From Euryarchaeota archaeon UBA258 (GTDB lineage: Archaea > Thermoplasmatota > Poseidoniia > Poseidoniales > Poseidoniaceae): a stretch of DNA of 52,233 nucleotides. The notes below the pieces were generated by a model, which did no database searches, had not been told where the DNA came from, and was given only the letters and a program-made list of their open reading frames with translations. How positions within the stretch are numbered: position 1 is the stretch's first letter; every line of letters begins with the position of its first letter. Made by a program: the position numbers and the translations under genes. Shown piece after piece: positions 26,501 through 34,497 of the stretch. The DNA lies in the NCBI GenBank assembly GCA_002502605.1, contig DAPR01000078.1, forward strand, positions 1 to 52,233, read 5' to 3'.

Positions 26501-26808
26501 CTGACACAACCGGCGGCGACAAGAAGGAAAACGAAAAGAAGGAAGCCGCACCGGCGGAAGAAGTCGATGAAGAGGATCCTTTCGCAGTGAACGTCGTTCA
26601 ACGAAAGACACGCAGCAAGAAGGAAGTTGTCGAGGACGACGACGATGATGACGACGATGACGACGATGACATGTTCAACTGGAACGATGATGAGGACGAG
26701 GAGGAAGAGTCAGCTCCTCCAGCCAAAAAGCGTGCCGTTGGCCGTCGTGCAGTCCCTCGCAAAGCGCCCACTCGCCGAAAGGTTGGTCGAAAGAAAAACG
26801 ATGATTGA
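23572..26808 (+). CDS. Large secreted, membrane-anchored protein with fibronectin-III-like repeats
   Basis: The 1078-residue product has a signal peptide (TALLLVCCMVLAIVPLTHAAA). At least five beta-domains follow, each with a strand like TTITWRN, TTLTWVN, TTISWTD, TRVTWQD or ITLEWFN and then Y-x-(V/I)-x-R, as in fibronectin type III folds. Then come Ig-like domains with DESGNEISQSW and DSAGNEVSKNV, a short segment with two Cys, a membrane helix near residue 925 (YVLVWVLLGVFVVSLIVMALII) and a 130-residue cytoplasmic tail. The tail has a run of Asp (26634-26670) and a basic terminus (KRAVGRRAVPRK). It is probably a surface-layer-associated adhesin or binding protein. ATG 23572 is preferred. Confidence 0.85.
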   Translation: MTDQKFVHGTERTALLLVCCMVLAIVPLTHAAAEDAGDPSNLQAQDINAMFDPTSETTTITWRNIDFDGSVLQGLFSATYNVYRSVDPITSVSISSLTPFTSGIIACSSVEVLNDAFKCRGLNGTVDYHTASFLVAPGVNNSYYYAVTTTLGDGTELFDLDIGASVIEFPVQEITTPIRTPYNLAADFDPEASETTLTWVNYNDIFPILPETGDDAYQIQIWRTDYQITRENGADMLGTTSPILTLPAGTSSTVLTIPSSTDRDAYYAVTYLLPNWTAPGEDYQDVRFLSNNALTSALIEDNMPPSQVGIMYAEFIPNPDSGGGTTTISWTDVSDETGESYRIYMSGIPFSTIVSSDVQLIATVSEGVGSFNYDVPIGRLGYANYCIITVDLYGVYSPNTTVNSCAGPVYEDAFSPWIAEPTQVHAEFIGDRITRVTWQDQLGVEGERYHVWRSNFRVTGAEFVANQSMEWLGSVSDGVGTFDVLLDTDILRDNAHYYVTTEALYGHINGTYMDTRLNQNHFGPISEDTKPPNPARIKEATPLGAQKLITLEWFNEDDLNEGYEIWRHYGAPFGENEDQIGTLDDAGWEFVLGDITPGTGVQSTIVRQLPIPDGVDREVWYAVIIEDQWGNQNPEMFNGIGGNAVKINEDTKFPEASMLLLDADGSAFQSPSLVSGTYTLQVEIDEYLQGNPTVNITTVAGGEISGGDIEMNMIADNNNNPERGPVYAFEFFIGQNTIAGDMVIELIMEDESGNEISQSWTDRAVDAKRPTVTIYSPSSGNDGSKYLYGNSIQVLAGATDDVMVTSFQYKFTYNYGTGNSQSTPWSEATSVTDLDGDNRSMVFDMEFSAGNFEPGQHAVYVRAIDSAGNEVSKNVIFVVDQCRQRLDGTTSCNYVEALQPEPEPVIITPSMSDPPYVLVWVLLGVFVVSLIVMALIIQTSMSGPKKKKSKGDDDEEDDDWMTEFIGTSQELDMGAVTDTTGGDKKENEKKEAAPAEEVDEEDPFAVNVVQRKTRSKKEVVEDDDDDDDDDDDDMFNWNDDEDEEEESAPPAKKRAVGRRAVPRKAPTRRKVGRKKNDD
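26634..26670 (+). repeat. GAC/GAT codon repeat encoding an Asp run
   Basis: About a dozen consecutive Asp codons alternate irregularly between GAC and GAT, in the cytoplasmic tail of the fibronectin-III-like protein. The codon mixing argues for selection on the protein rather than recent slippage. Confidence 0.85.
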
Positions 26809-26859
26809 GGTCCCGCGTGAAGCGGTGGACTCAAGGTCTGCGTTGGCTTGCATTTGTTC

Positions 26860-28032
26860 ATGGACGATGTTGCAGCAGCGAAAAGCGAGTCAGACCACGA
26901 CGTGCTGAGTGAAGTCGAAGAGGCGTTTGAAGGCCTCTTGGATGTTGCAAACCCAATGAAAAACAAATTGAATTGGCTGTTGCTTGCGTTCCCAATCGCT
27001 CTATGGGCGAACATGGGTCATCAACAAGAATTTGCGTTCATCTTCTCGATGATTGCCATTATGCCGTTGGCGTTCCTTATGGGGAAGGCCACTGAAGAAA
27101 TCGCATTGCGCACAGGCGAAACGGTTGGCGGTCTTCTCAATGCCACCTTTGGTAATGCAGTTGAGATGATCATTGCCGGCCTTGCGCTTTACACTGCGTC
27201 ACAATCTGTCGACCCGGAAACGATTGCCACCATGATCACAGTGACACAAGCGTCCCTCATCGGTTCAATTCTCGGTAACCTCCTGCTCGTGCTTGGCCTT
27301 GCAATGGTGTGGGGCGGAATCAATCACAAGGTCCAACATTTCAACCATGAATCCGGGCAGATGAATGGATCTTTGTTGCTCTTAGCCATCGTTGCGTTCA
27401 TTATTCCAAGCGCTGTTGAATATGCGGGTGGCGATGGATCCGCTGTGAAGGAACTGTCCCACTACACAGCCATCATCATGCTCATCATTTACGCTCTAGC
27501 CCTTCTGTTTCAGCTCAAAACGCACGTCGATGTGTTTGCAACAGAAGCCGGCCACGGCACACACGAACACCCCACCATGGCCATCAAAGACGCATGGATT
27601 TTGCTCATTGCTTCAACAGCCCTGGTTGGTTGGATGGCTCACGTGCTCGTTCATAACCTCGAATCTGCAGTGGATGAACTCGGTGTGCCAGAACTGTTCA
27701 TCGGCGTCATCCTCTTGCCCTTCTTTGGTAATGCAGCAGAGCATTTTGCTGCTGTGATTGTTGCGGGTAAAGATAAGATGGATTTGGCCATCGCTATTGC
27801 CATCGGTTCAAGCGTTCAAATAGCGTTATTTGTTGCTCCGGCGATGGTGATTCTCGGTTGGATGCTCGGTGTTCCATTGACCCTTGAGTTTGGCCTTCTG
27901 GAAACATCAGCCACCTTCATTTCAGTGCTCGTGGCGAATTCCATTCTTTCAGATGGTAAGACGAATTGGCTGGAAGGCTCTATGCTGCTTGGAAGCTACA
28001 TCATCTTAGGTGCTGCGTTTTTCTTGTTTTGA
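26860..28032 (+). CDS. Calcium/cation:proton antiporter, Cax type
   Basis: The 390-residue protein has about 11 hydrophobic segments. It carries the two alpha-repeat motifs of the Ca2+/cation exchanger family: GLLNATFGNAVEMIIAGLAL near residue 95 and ILLPFFGNAAEHFAAVIVAG near 290, each with the acidic ion ligand. GNAxEH/GNAxEM is specific to the Cax branch. A His-containing loop (EAGHGTHEHPT) and an acidic soluble N-terminus are present. It would exchange cytoplasmic Ca2+ for protons. ATG 26860 is used; a TTG lies four codons upstream. Confidence 0.93.
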   Translation: MDDVAAAKSESDHDVLSEVEEAFEGLLDVANPMKNKLNWLLLAFPIALWANMGHQQEFAFIFSMIAIMPLAFLMGKATEEIALRTGETVGGLLNATFGNAVEMIIAGLALYTASQSVDPETIATMITVTQASLIGSILGNLLLVLGLAMVWGGINHKVQHFNHESGQMNGSLLLLAIVAFIIPSAVEYAGGDGSAVKELSHYTAIIMLIIYALALLFQLKTHVDVFATEAGHGTHEHPTMAIKDAWILLIASTALVGWMAHVLVHNLESAVDELGVPELFIGVILLPFFGNAAEHFAAVIVAGKDKMDLAIAIAIGSSVQIALFVAPAMVILGWMLGVPLTLEFGLLETSATFISVLVANSILSDGKTNWLEGSMLLGSYIILGAAFFLF

Positions 28033-28048
28033 ATCGAGGTGTTAAACA

Positions 28049-28585
28049 ATGAGAAAAATTGGAATTGCCCTTGTTGCATTGTTCACGCTCCTTCTCCTTG
28101 GCGGGACCGTTGGTTACACTATGGAAGGCACCGTTGACGATGTTCCGACTCCAAACGTGCAGGGCCTTGTGTTCTTTGCCGATGATCCGTTGCCTGGGAA
28201 CGCAGCATCGCTTGTGCTCAACGCAGACACAACCATCACATGGGATCGAGATGATATTTTCCTCGTCATCTCAGATGACGGAAAGAAAAAGCAATGCGAT
28301 GATATTGCCAATGGCGGTAGTCTGAGCGGGTTTGACACCACCAGTAAAACTTGCACATACGCCGATGAAGGCTATGTGGCGAAGGGTGACAACGGAGCCG
28401 ATGGCGTTGATTGGCGCGTCGAATCGGGCGAATTCTATGCTGGAATTGGTACCAAGGAAGGTGTGCTTCCAGCCGGCACTGAACTCAATCTGATGTACTC
28501 AATCGATTTGACGCTGAGCGCTGCAGGGTATTTGTTCCTCATGCTTGGTGAAGCAGCAGGTCTGATGTTGATGCGTCAGAAGTGA
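28049..28585 (+). CDS. Small secreted or membrane-anchored hypothetical protein
   Basis: The 178-residue product starts with a signal or anchor segment (RKIGIALVALFTLLLLGGTVGYTM). It then has an acidic beta-rich domain with two Cys (KKKQCDD and SKTCTYA), which could form a disulfide. It ends in a hydrophobic segment (LTLSAAGYLFLMLGEAAGLMLM). No family is recognised. It begins 16 bases after the antiporter gene and is probably on the same transcript, so it may be an accessory subunit; that is inference. Confidence 0.7.
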   Translation: MRKIGIALVALFTLLLLGGTVGYTMEGTVDDVPTPNVQGLVFFADDPLPGNAASLVLNADTTITWDRDDIFLVISDDGKKKQCDDIANGGSLSGFDTTSKTCTYADEGYVAKGDNGADGVDWRVESGEFYAGIGTKEGVLPAGTELNLMYSIDLTLSAAGYLFLMLGEAAGLMLMRQK

Positions 28586-28588
28586 ATG

Positions 28589-29848
28589 TCACTCAACGCC
28601 ATCGTAGTAGGTTTGGACGGCCTCGTCCAAGTCCAACCATGATTGGCGCTCGTCGAGGGTTTGTGTGGTGCCATCAAAGCGAACCGCATCGCCACCAACC
28701 CACAAATCAAGGCATGTTGCACCGTTGAACAGCAAGTTGGTGATGTGTCGGTTGTTTGAACGGCCTGTTGGCCTCATGCGAACATCGTCAATGTCCCATA
28801 CAGCCCAATCTTGGCTGCCTTTGGTTGCCATTGCAAAAGCATCCTTTGCGGTCATTAAGGTCGGATCCCAATGGTCGTGGCGCTGAACGAGCGCAGCGAG
28901 TCGCGCTTCTGCAAGCAGATTCAATCCACTTCCAGATGAAGCGGCACCGTCCGTTCCAATCCGCACATCGACTCCAGCTTCATTGAAGGCAGGAAGCGAA
29001 AGGGTGCCTCCACAGGCCAGTTTCATGTTGGAAGACGGACAGTGAACTGCTGTTGCTTCATGCCGTGCAAGCATTCGGATTTCGTTTTTCTTCATCCAAG
29101 AGGCGTGCGCACAAATCGTCCCCGGCTTGAAGAAATCAATGCTGTCAAGGTACTCGACAGGGTAGAGCCCCGTTTTTTCATGGCATTCAGCGACTTCTTT
29201 TCTGGTTTCACTGACGTGGATGTGCAGGCGAGCATCTCGTTTTTCAGCAAGTTCCGACGCTCGTCGAAGGGTCTCTTCACTGCAGAGGTAAACTGAATGC
29301 GTGGCAATTGCATACTGCACCTTATCGAGGGGCGATTGATGCTTCAGCATCGAATCCAGTTCATCGAGTGCGGATTGTGCGTCTTCATGAGAAGGCAGTG
29401 CAGCATCACTTACTGGGCCACCAATCAGCCCTCGTAACCCCGCTTTATCGAGCACTTCACCCGTGATGGCGGGATAGAAGTACATGTCAGCGGCGAACGA
29501 TGTGCCTGTCTTGATCAATTCGGCAGCGGCGGCCTGAGCACCAACCTTGACAAATTCTGGGGTGATTTTCGCCTCGGTTGGAAAGATGGCTTCATTGAGC
29601 CAGCGATGCAATGGAAAACCATCGCTGAAGTCCCGTGCGTTCAATTGCATGGCAAGGTGCGTGTGCCAATTTTGTAGGCTTCGAGTGATGAGTCTGTTCG
29701 AGCCGTCAACATCCTGTTTGACGTCTTCATCTCCATTTGAGGAGGACCATGACCCGTCTTGATGGAGCAAGACATCGCCAACATGCTTGTTGCCAGTCTC
29801 ATCATAGAGCACCGCGTTGCGGTATCGCACCGAATCGCCTTCGCCCAT
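28589..29848 (-). CDS. mtaD: Amidohydrolase, methylthioadenosine/S-adenosylhomocysteine deaminase-like
   Basis: The 419-residue protein has the TRZ/ATZ deaminase layout: a beta start (RYRNAVLYDETGNK), metal ligands in NWHTHLAMQLNARDFSDGFPLHRWLNEAIFPTEA, HIHVSETRKEV, ICAHASWM and RIGTDGAASSGSGLNLL, and a C-terminal beta segment (LWVGGDAVRFDG). Relatives deaminate S-adenosylhomocysteine, methylthioadenosine or 5'-deoxyadenosine, clearing by-products of AdoMet enzymes. ATG 29848 is chosen because a longer reading to 30013 would translate the antisense of tRNA-Thr. The exact substrate is uncertain. Confidence 0.87.
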   Translation of the reverse strand: MGEGDSVRYRNAVLYDETGNKHVGDVLLHQDGSWSSSNGDEDVKQDVDGSNRLITRSLQNWHTHLAMQLNARDFSDGFPLHRWLNEAIFPTEAKITPEFVKVGAQAAAAELIKTGTSFAADMYFYPAITGEVLDKAGLRGLIGGPVSDAALPSHEDAQSALDELDSMLKHQSPLDKVQYAIATHSVYLCSEETLRRASELAEKRDARLHIHVSETRKEVAECHEKTGLYPVEYLDSIDFFKPGTICAHASWMKKNEIRMLARHEATAVHCPSSNMKLACGGTLSLPAFNEAGVDVRIGTDGAASSGSGLNLLAEARLAALVQRHDHWDPTLMTAKDAFAMATKGSQDWAVWDIDDVRMRPTGRSNNRHITNLLFNGATCLDLWVGGDAVRFDGTTQTLDERQSWLDLDEAVQTYYDGVE

Positions 29849-29931
29849 GGTGGTCGCTGGACCCCTCCCCTCATCAACGCTGGGTTTCTGACCGTGTGGC
29901 TTATGTCCATCAGTCGCTGCCCACGGCTTGC

Positions 29932-30004
29932 GCCACTGTGGCTTAGCTGGTATAGCACCTGATTCGTAATCAGGAGGTCGGGAGTTCGAACCTCCCCAGT
30001 GGCT
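29932..30004 (+). tRNA. tRNA-Thr (CGT)
   Basis: A 73-base cloverleaf is visible: acceptor GCCACTG/CAGTGGC, anticodon arm CCTGA-TTCGTAA-TCAGG with anticodon CGT, T-arm GGGAG-TTCGAAC-CTCCC, and discriminator T as usual for archaeal tRNA-Thr. CCA is not encoded, in contrast to the initiator tRNA at 21220. It ends 6 bases from the pgk stop. Confidence 0.95.
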
Positions 30005-30009
30005 CCTCT

Positions 30010-31272
30010 TCATTCGTTGTGAATCGAGAACTCAGTTTCCATTGAGAAGGCACGTGCGCTGGCTTCGAGGCTTGCGACCGCTGGAAGGCTTCTTCCAGAA
30101 ATGTAATCCAAACATGCTCCTCCGCCGGTTGAGACATGGCCCATCTTTGAGGCTAGGTTGCGCTTCATGATGAGGGTCGCAGTGTGCCCACCTCCAACAA
30201 CAACGTAAGCATCAGACTCAGCACATGCGTTGAGCATTTCGATGGTGCCCAAAGCGAAATCTGGGAGTTCAAAGACGCCGGCTGGCCCATTGAGGTGAAC
30301 GGTTCCAGCCTTCTTGATGGCCATTGAAAGGTTTCGAACGGATTGAATGCCCAAGTCGAAGATTGGGGCGGAAACGGGGAGCTGATCAAGCGATAGGTCG
30401 ACCCGGTTGTCTTCGACGTTGGCCGCTACATCCACAGGAAGTCGAATGCGGTCCTTGAAATCGGTCAACAGGGATTTTGCTTTCTCAACGGTCGGGTACC
30501 ATTGTTTGCCCAATTCGCCCACAAGGAAGTCATGGTTGACAAGGCCAATATCATGGCCGGCAAGTTCGAGCATCAGGTTTGCAACGCCGCCAGTCACCCA
30601 TACTTCGTCACAGATTTCGTTTCGAAGCATGTTTTCTGCAACAGCGATCGAATCGTCGACTTTGACGCCTCCAAGAACGGCAATGCAAGGGCGAGCAGGG
30701 CGTTCAAGAGCCAAATCTAATTTGCGAATTTCATTCGCCATCAATTCACCTGCCACGCATGGAATTAGGTTGGTGAATCCAACACCGGACGGTGTTGCAC
30801 GGTGTGCGCAAGCAAACGCATCATAGACATACAAGTCGGCAACACTGGCCAGTTTTTGTACCATTTGAGTTTCAGCCATGGCCTCAAAATTGCCTTTGGT
30901 TTTGACTTCCTCATCGTACATCCGAACGTTGTTGAGCATGAGGATGTCTCCATCTTCTAACGCCTCGATGGCGCTCATTGCTCTGTCACCAGCGAGGTCT
31001 TCGACCCATTTGATTGGCCGGCCAAGAATTCGGCCAAGTTCCCTCGAATGGCCAAGCGTGGTTGTGAAGTCGTCTTTCCCTGGCCGTGATTGGTGGGCGA
31101 GAAGGACCACTTTCGCCTTAGAAAGCCGGTTGAGGGTAGGGACAATTGCCTTGATTCTGGTGTCGTCCAAGAACAGATTGCTTCCAGGCGCCATAGGGGA
31201 ATTGATGTCGACGCGAACGATGACCGTTCGGCCTTCAACATTGACATTCTCGAGGGTGAGAACACTCGCCAT
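30010..31272 (-). CDS. pgk: Phosphoglycerate kinase
   Basis: At 420 residues it is full length. Conserved segments include VIVRVDINSPMAPG at the substrate site, VLLAHQSRPG, ILMLNNVRMYDEE, DAFACAHRATPSGVGF, the LGGVKVDDSI hinge, HLNGPAGVFELPDFALGT for nucleotide binding and VVGGGHTATLI. It converts 1,3-bisphosphoglycerate plus ADP to 3-phosphoglycerate plus ATP and runs in reverse in gluconeogenesis. Some positions (NSP for NVP, GGVKV for GGAKV) follow an archaeal variant. The gene stands alone between tRNA-Thr and the divergent methyltransferase gene. Confidence 0.96.
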   Translation of the reverse strand: MASVLTLENVNVEGRTVIVRVDINSPMAPGSNLFLDDTRIKAIVPTLNRLSKAKVVLLAHQSRPGKDDFTTTLGHSRELGRILGRPIKWVEDLAGDRAMSAIEALEDGDILMLNNVRMYDEEVKTKGNFEAMAETQMVQKLASVADLYVYDAFACAHRATPSGVGFTNLIPCVAGELMANEIRKLDLALERPARPCIAVLGGVKVDDSIAVAENMLRNEICDEVWVTGGVANLMLELAGHDIGLVNHDFLVGELGKQWYPTVEKAKSLLTDFKDRIRLPVDVAANVEDNRVDLSLDQLPVSAPIFDLGIQSVRNLSMAIKKAGTVHLNGPAGVFELPDFALGTIEMLNACAESDAYVVVGGGHTATLIMKRNLASKMGHVSTGGGACLDYISGRSLPAVASLEASARAFSMETEFSIHNE

Positions 31273-31386
31273 TGAAACGCCCAGTCGGTGCGGGTTTTTG
31301 ATTCAAACGGGTCGAAAACTCCCTGCGCGGGCCTGCTCGTTCACCTCGGAACCGCGCGTGTCGAGGGGCTCGTCGGGCCGAAAGGT

Positions 31387-31393
31387 GATATAG
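31387..31393 (+). promoter_or_regulatory. TATA-like box before the DNA methyltransferase gene
   Basis: GATATAG is centred 26 bases before ATG 31416, which supports that codon as the start of a leaderless message. The surrounding spacer (31273-31415) is clearly GC-richer than average. Confidence 0.5.
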
Positions 31394-31415
31394 CCGCGAA
31401 CACCGCTTTGAAGCG

Positions 31416-32372
31416 ATGGCGCGCGAAGGCTCCGAAAGGGACACATCGCTGGAAGGTGCACGCCGTCGCGCCAGCACCAGCACATCTTCCTTTGGTGTTT
31501 CAAGAAGGGAAGGCCACGACGCATCAACCTACTATGGCAGCAGGGTGAACGAAGGTCTTGTTTCAAGCCGCGAGGTCGGAAAGGAGCAAGATTTGCCACC
31601 GACCATGGCCAACACTGTGATTTCCGGTGATTCGAGAAACCTCGACCTTCCAGACAATTGCGTCCATCTTGTTGTCACCTCACCGCCTTACAATGCCAGT
31701 AAGGATTACGATGAGGACCTCTCACTCGCCGAATACCTTGATCTGCTTCACGGCGTGTTCGCAGAGTGCTACAGGGTCCTTGCTCCGGGCGGTCGAATGG
31801 TCATCAACGTCGCTAACTTAGGTCGCAAACCCTACATCCCCCTCTCCAGTCACGTGAACCTCATCATGTCAGAAATTGGATTTTTGATGCGGGGCGAAAT
31901 CATTTGGGATAAATCAGCAAGTGCCGGTTCATCTTGTGCATGGGGTTCCTTCCAAAGCGCCAGCAACCCTTGCCTGCGCGACGTCCACGAATACCTTCTC
32001 GTGTTCTCAAAAGGTGATTACAAGTTGAAGCGAGATAAGCAGGAACGCGCCGAAGGGCGCATCGACACCATCCCCCGTGACGACTTTATCAAGCACACCA
32101 AATCCATCTGGTCATTTGCCACTGAGCGTGCATCCAGAGTGAATCATCCTGCTCCTTTCCCAGTGGAATTGCCAAAACGTTGCATAGAAATGTACAGTTT
32201 TGTTGGTGATGTTGTGCTCGATCCGTTCAACGGTTCAGGGACCACATGTGTAGCAGCAAAATCGACAGGTCGCGTGTACATCGGTGTCGATCTTTCCCAA
32301 GAATACTGCACGATTGCCGAGACTCGGCTTGAGTCCGTCGAACCCTGGACTGCCCCAGAAGTGACCGTCTGA
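31416..32372 (+). CDS. Orphan DNA methyltransferase (beta-class, N4-cytosine or N6-adenine)
   Basis: The 318-residue protein carries catalytic motif IV as TSPPYN near residue 89, then the AdoMet motif I as DPFNGSGTTCVAAKSTGRVYIGVDLS near 270. That order (IV before I) defines the beta class, and SPPY favours N4-cytosine methylation. No endonuclease lies nearby, so it is probably a solitary regulatory or housekeeping methylase. The first 63 residues are Ser/Arg-rich and look unlike the family, so ATG 31605 (MANTVISGDSRNLDLP) is an alternative start. The TATA-like box, however, fits ATG 31416. Confidence 0.88.
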   Translation: MAREGSERDTSLEGARRRASTSTSSFGVSRREGHDASTYYGSRVNEGLVSSREVGKEQDLPPTMANTVISGDSRNLDLPDNCVHLVVTSPPYNASKDYDEDLSLAEYLDLLHGVFAECYRVLAPGGRMVINVANLGRKPYIPLSSHVNLIMSEIGFLMRGEIIWDKSASAGSSCAWGSFQSASNPCLRDVHEYLLVFSKGDYKLKRDKQERAEGRIDTIPRDDFIKHTKSIWSFATERASRVNHPAPFPVELPKRCIEMYSFVGDVVLDPFNGSGTTCVAAKSTGRVYIGVDLSQEYCTIAETRLESVEPWTAPEVTV

Positions 32373-32375
32373 GCC

Positions 32376-33113
32376 TCATTGAGGCGGCTGAACGTTGTCC
32401 CAAGGGCTCTGAGCAGGTTGAGCAGGCTGTTGCGTCAACGGAGGCGTGATTGGCGTATGCGGTACAGCTGCAGGCTGTATGGATTGGCCAACGGGGGCTT
32501 GGATCATTTGTTGCCCGACAGGCGCTTGATAGGCAGTTTGTCCCATTGGCATGTGCCCTGTTGGCATAATGACGTTCTTCTGCGGTTCATCCAGCACCAG
32601 CGCTAGGATGATGCCGAGAATGATGAGAGGAATGGAACAGCAGATGCCGAGTCCACCGCCGAGGGCAGCAATTCCTCCGCCGATGGCATCCTCAAGGCAT
32701 TTTTCGTCACAATATTCGCCTTCAATCAAAACTTCAACGTTGGACGCAACAGTGTATTCCATTCCAGCTGTATCATGTGCGATGTAGCCATACATTTCGA
32801 AGGTCCCGTCTTCATACCCTTCCTCTCCAAATTCATCATCGCCATAGAGGTAACATCCAGAAATGACGCTCTCTCCATTTCTGTCGGTAATGGTCAGTTC
32901 GAGGGTGTCGCAATCGACAGGATGCTTGACAAACACAACGACACTCCATGATTCATTCCCATCAACCGTGAAAAAACCGTCCTGCTGGTCGGCAAAGTAT
33001 GTCTCGCGTTCTGATGCATCGATCGCTGTCCCAATTCCCCCAACGAATCCAATTCCGCTTGCTATGAGCATGAGGGCGCCGAGGATCAAGGTGACTTTAC
33101 TTGCAATGTGCAT
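32376..33113 (-). CDS. Membrane protein with extracellular beta domain and Pro/Gln-rich tail
   Basis: The 245-residue product has a hydrophobic segment at residues 8-30 (ILGALMLIASGIGFVGGIGTAI), an acidic exported domain of about 110 residues with several Cys (VDCDTLEL, ISGCYLYG, GEYCDEKCLED), and a second membrane segment (GLGICCSIPLIILGIILALVL). The cytoplasmic tail has repeated APVGQ and QPAQ units. No family is recognised. ATG 33113 is supported by a TATA-like box 27 bases upstream; an upstream extension would overlap the divergent peptidase gene. Confidence 0.72.
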   Translation of the reverse strand: MHIASKVTLILGALMLIASGIGFVGGIGTAIDASERETYFADQQDGFFTVDGNESWSVVVFVKHPVDCDTLELTITDRNGESVISGCYLYGDDEFGEEGYEDGTFEMYGYIAHDTAGMEYTVASNVEVLIEGEYCDEKCLEDAIGGGIAALGGGLGICCSIPLIILGIILALVLDEPQKNVIMPTGHMPMGQTAYQAPVGQQMIQAPVGQSIQPAAVPHTPITPPLTQQPAQPAQSPWDNVQPPQ

Positions 33114-33135
33114 GGAAGATGGTGGAAACGCTTCT

Positions 33136-33144
33136 CTATCAAAC
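33136..33144 (-). promoter_or_regulatory. TATA-like box of the Pro/Gln-tail membrane protein gene
   Basis: The minus strand reads GTTTGATAG, centred about 27 bases before the ATG at 33113. The spacing fits a leaderless transcript and fixes the start choice. Confidence 0.5.
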
Positions 33145-33222
33145 TGCCTCTCCCTCCCTTTTGCTTGTTTTGACATCATCCGATAGGAGTGATTTTGAAC
33201 GGATGGCATCCACCTTGAAGCG

Positions 33223-34497
33223 ATGACAGGTTGGGATGTGGCAGACTTGACCGGTCCTGACGGGGAAGATTGGAGGGTCCCCGCCTCTGAACTTGCCGCA
33301 CGCCAGCACCAACTTGCAGAACGCATGCGCGATGAAGGCCAACCGGGAGTTTTGATTCAACATCCAGTGGATTTGTATTATTTTACAGGCGGGCGTCAAA
33401 ATGCCTCGATGTTCATTCCGGCAGCCGAAGCGGGAGGAAGTCACCAGGCAGGTGGCAACGGCCCTGTTCTGTTCGTTCGCCGCTCATTGCAGCGGGCATT
33501 GTACGAGGGAGGAGGAAGCGATTGCCCTCATGATGTCGAATCGTTTCCACGCATGAAGCAATTTGCTGAGGTTCTAAGCGCCCGTGGTGTTGTGCACGCT
33601 CCCTCTCTTCAATTCGGTGAAGTTCCCAAATCCTACTCCGACAGGTTCGTGTCCGCCCTTTCCCCTTTGGGCGATTGCAAGGACGCCACCTCGATCATTC
33701 ACGCTCAGCGTGAAGTAAAATCTCGCTGGGAGCAAGAGCAACTGAACGCCGCTGCAGATGTACAACTAAGGATGTTTGAAGCGGTTAAGGCGGTTGGCGG
33801 CGAGGGTGTTACGGAATTGGAATTGGTGGCAGCAGCAGAAGCTGTAAGCCGATCCGAGGGCTTTGGTGGCCAAGTCTACATGCGTCGTTTCCCACTTCAG
33901 TGTGACCGAGGTGTGATCGTAGCTGGTCGTGCTGGAGGCATTCCCTCTTTCTTTGACTCAGCCGTTGGAGGCACCGGCGCTCATCCGTTGAATGGCATGG
34001 GGTCTGGTTTCACTCGAATCAAAGCGAATGAACCGGTTTTGGTGGATCTGGTCCACGCCCACCGAGGGTACATCGTTGACATGACGAGGATGTTTGTCGC
34101 AGGTTCGCTCGACACGACTTGGGTTTCTCGGTTAGAGGACATGGTAGCGGTCAAAGACACGGTTGTCGATGTGCTGGACCGTGGAGGATTATGCAGTGAG
34201 GCTTGGAACGAAGGATTTGCTTTGGCTGAAGAACTCGGTCACGCCGAACATCTCATGGGAATGGCACCCGACCAAAGCCGCTTTCTCGGGCACTCAGTTG
34301 GTCTTCAACTCGACGAATCACCTGTCGTCGCCCGAGGGTTTGATCGTCCGCTCCCCATTGGCGCAACGATGGCCATCGAGCCAAAGGTGGTGCATTCAGA
34401 AGGAAGCATTGGGACAGAAGACACGTGGATTCGAGATGATGATGGCATGCGCCCCATCTCAGCAGATGGCCTGTGGCCTGCAATAACGGAGTGGTGA
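33223..34497 (+). CDS. M24-family (Xaa-Pro) metallopeptidase
   Basis: The 424-residue protein has a creatinase-like N-terminal domain (VLIQHPVDLYYFTGG) and a pita-bread catalytic domain from about residue 170. All five metal ligands are visible: Asp in VLVDLVHAHRG and IVDMTRMFV, His in FLGHSVGLQLDE, Glu in MAIEPKVVH and Glu in GTEDTW. Members remove N-terminal residues next to proline. The stop overlaps the ATG of the following zinc-finger gene, so translation is probably coupled. Confidence 0.9.
   Translation: MTGWDVADLTGPDGEDWRVPASELAARQHQLAERMRDEGQPGVLIQHPVDLYYFTGGRQNASMFIPAAEAGGSHQAGGNGPVLFVRRSLQRALYEGGGSDCPHDVESFPRMKQFAEVLSARGVVHAPSLQFGEVPKSYSDRFVSALSPLGDCKDATSIIHAQREVKSRWEQEQLNAAADVQLRMFEAVKAVGGEGVTELELVAAAEAVSRSEGFGGQVYMRRFPLQCDRGVIVAGRAGGIPSFFDSAVGGTGAHPLNGMGSGFTRIKANEPVLVDLVHAHRGYIVDMTRMFVAGSLDTTWVSRLEDMVAVKDTVVDVLDRGGLCSEAWNEGFALAEELGHAEHLMGMAPDQSRFLGHSVGLQLDESPVVARGFDRPLPIGATMAIEPKVVHSEGSIGTEDTWIRDDDGMRPISADGLWPAITEW

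Noticed and set aside
26634..26670. Asp-codon repeat as a phase-variable tract
   Set aside because: The codons mix GAC and GAT irregularly, so the tract is unlikely to slip, and changes by whole codons would not shift the frame.
29849..30013. N-terminal extension of the deaminase-like gene up to 30013
   Set aside because: It would translate the antisense of tRNA-Thr. The deaminase fold starts after ATG 29848.
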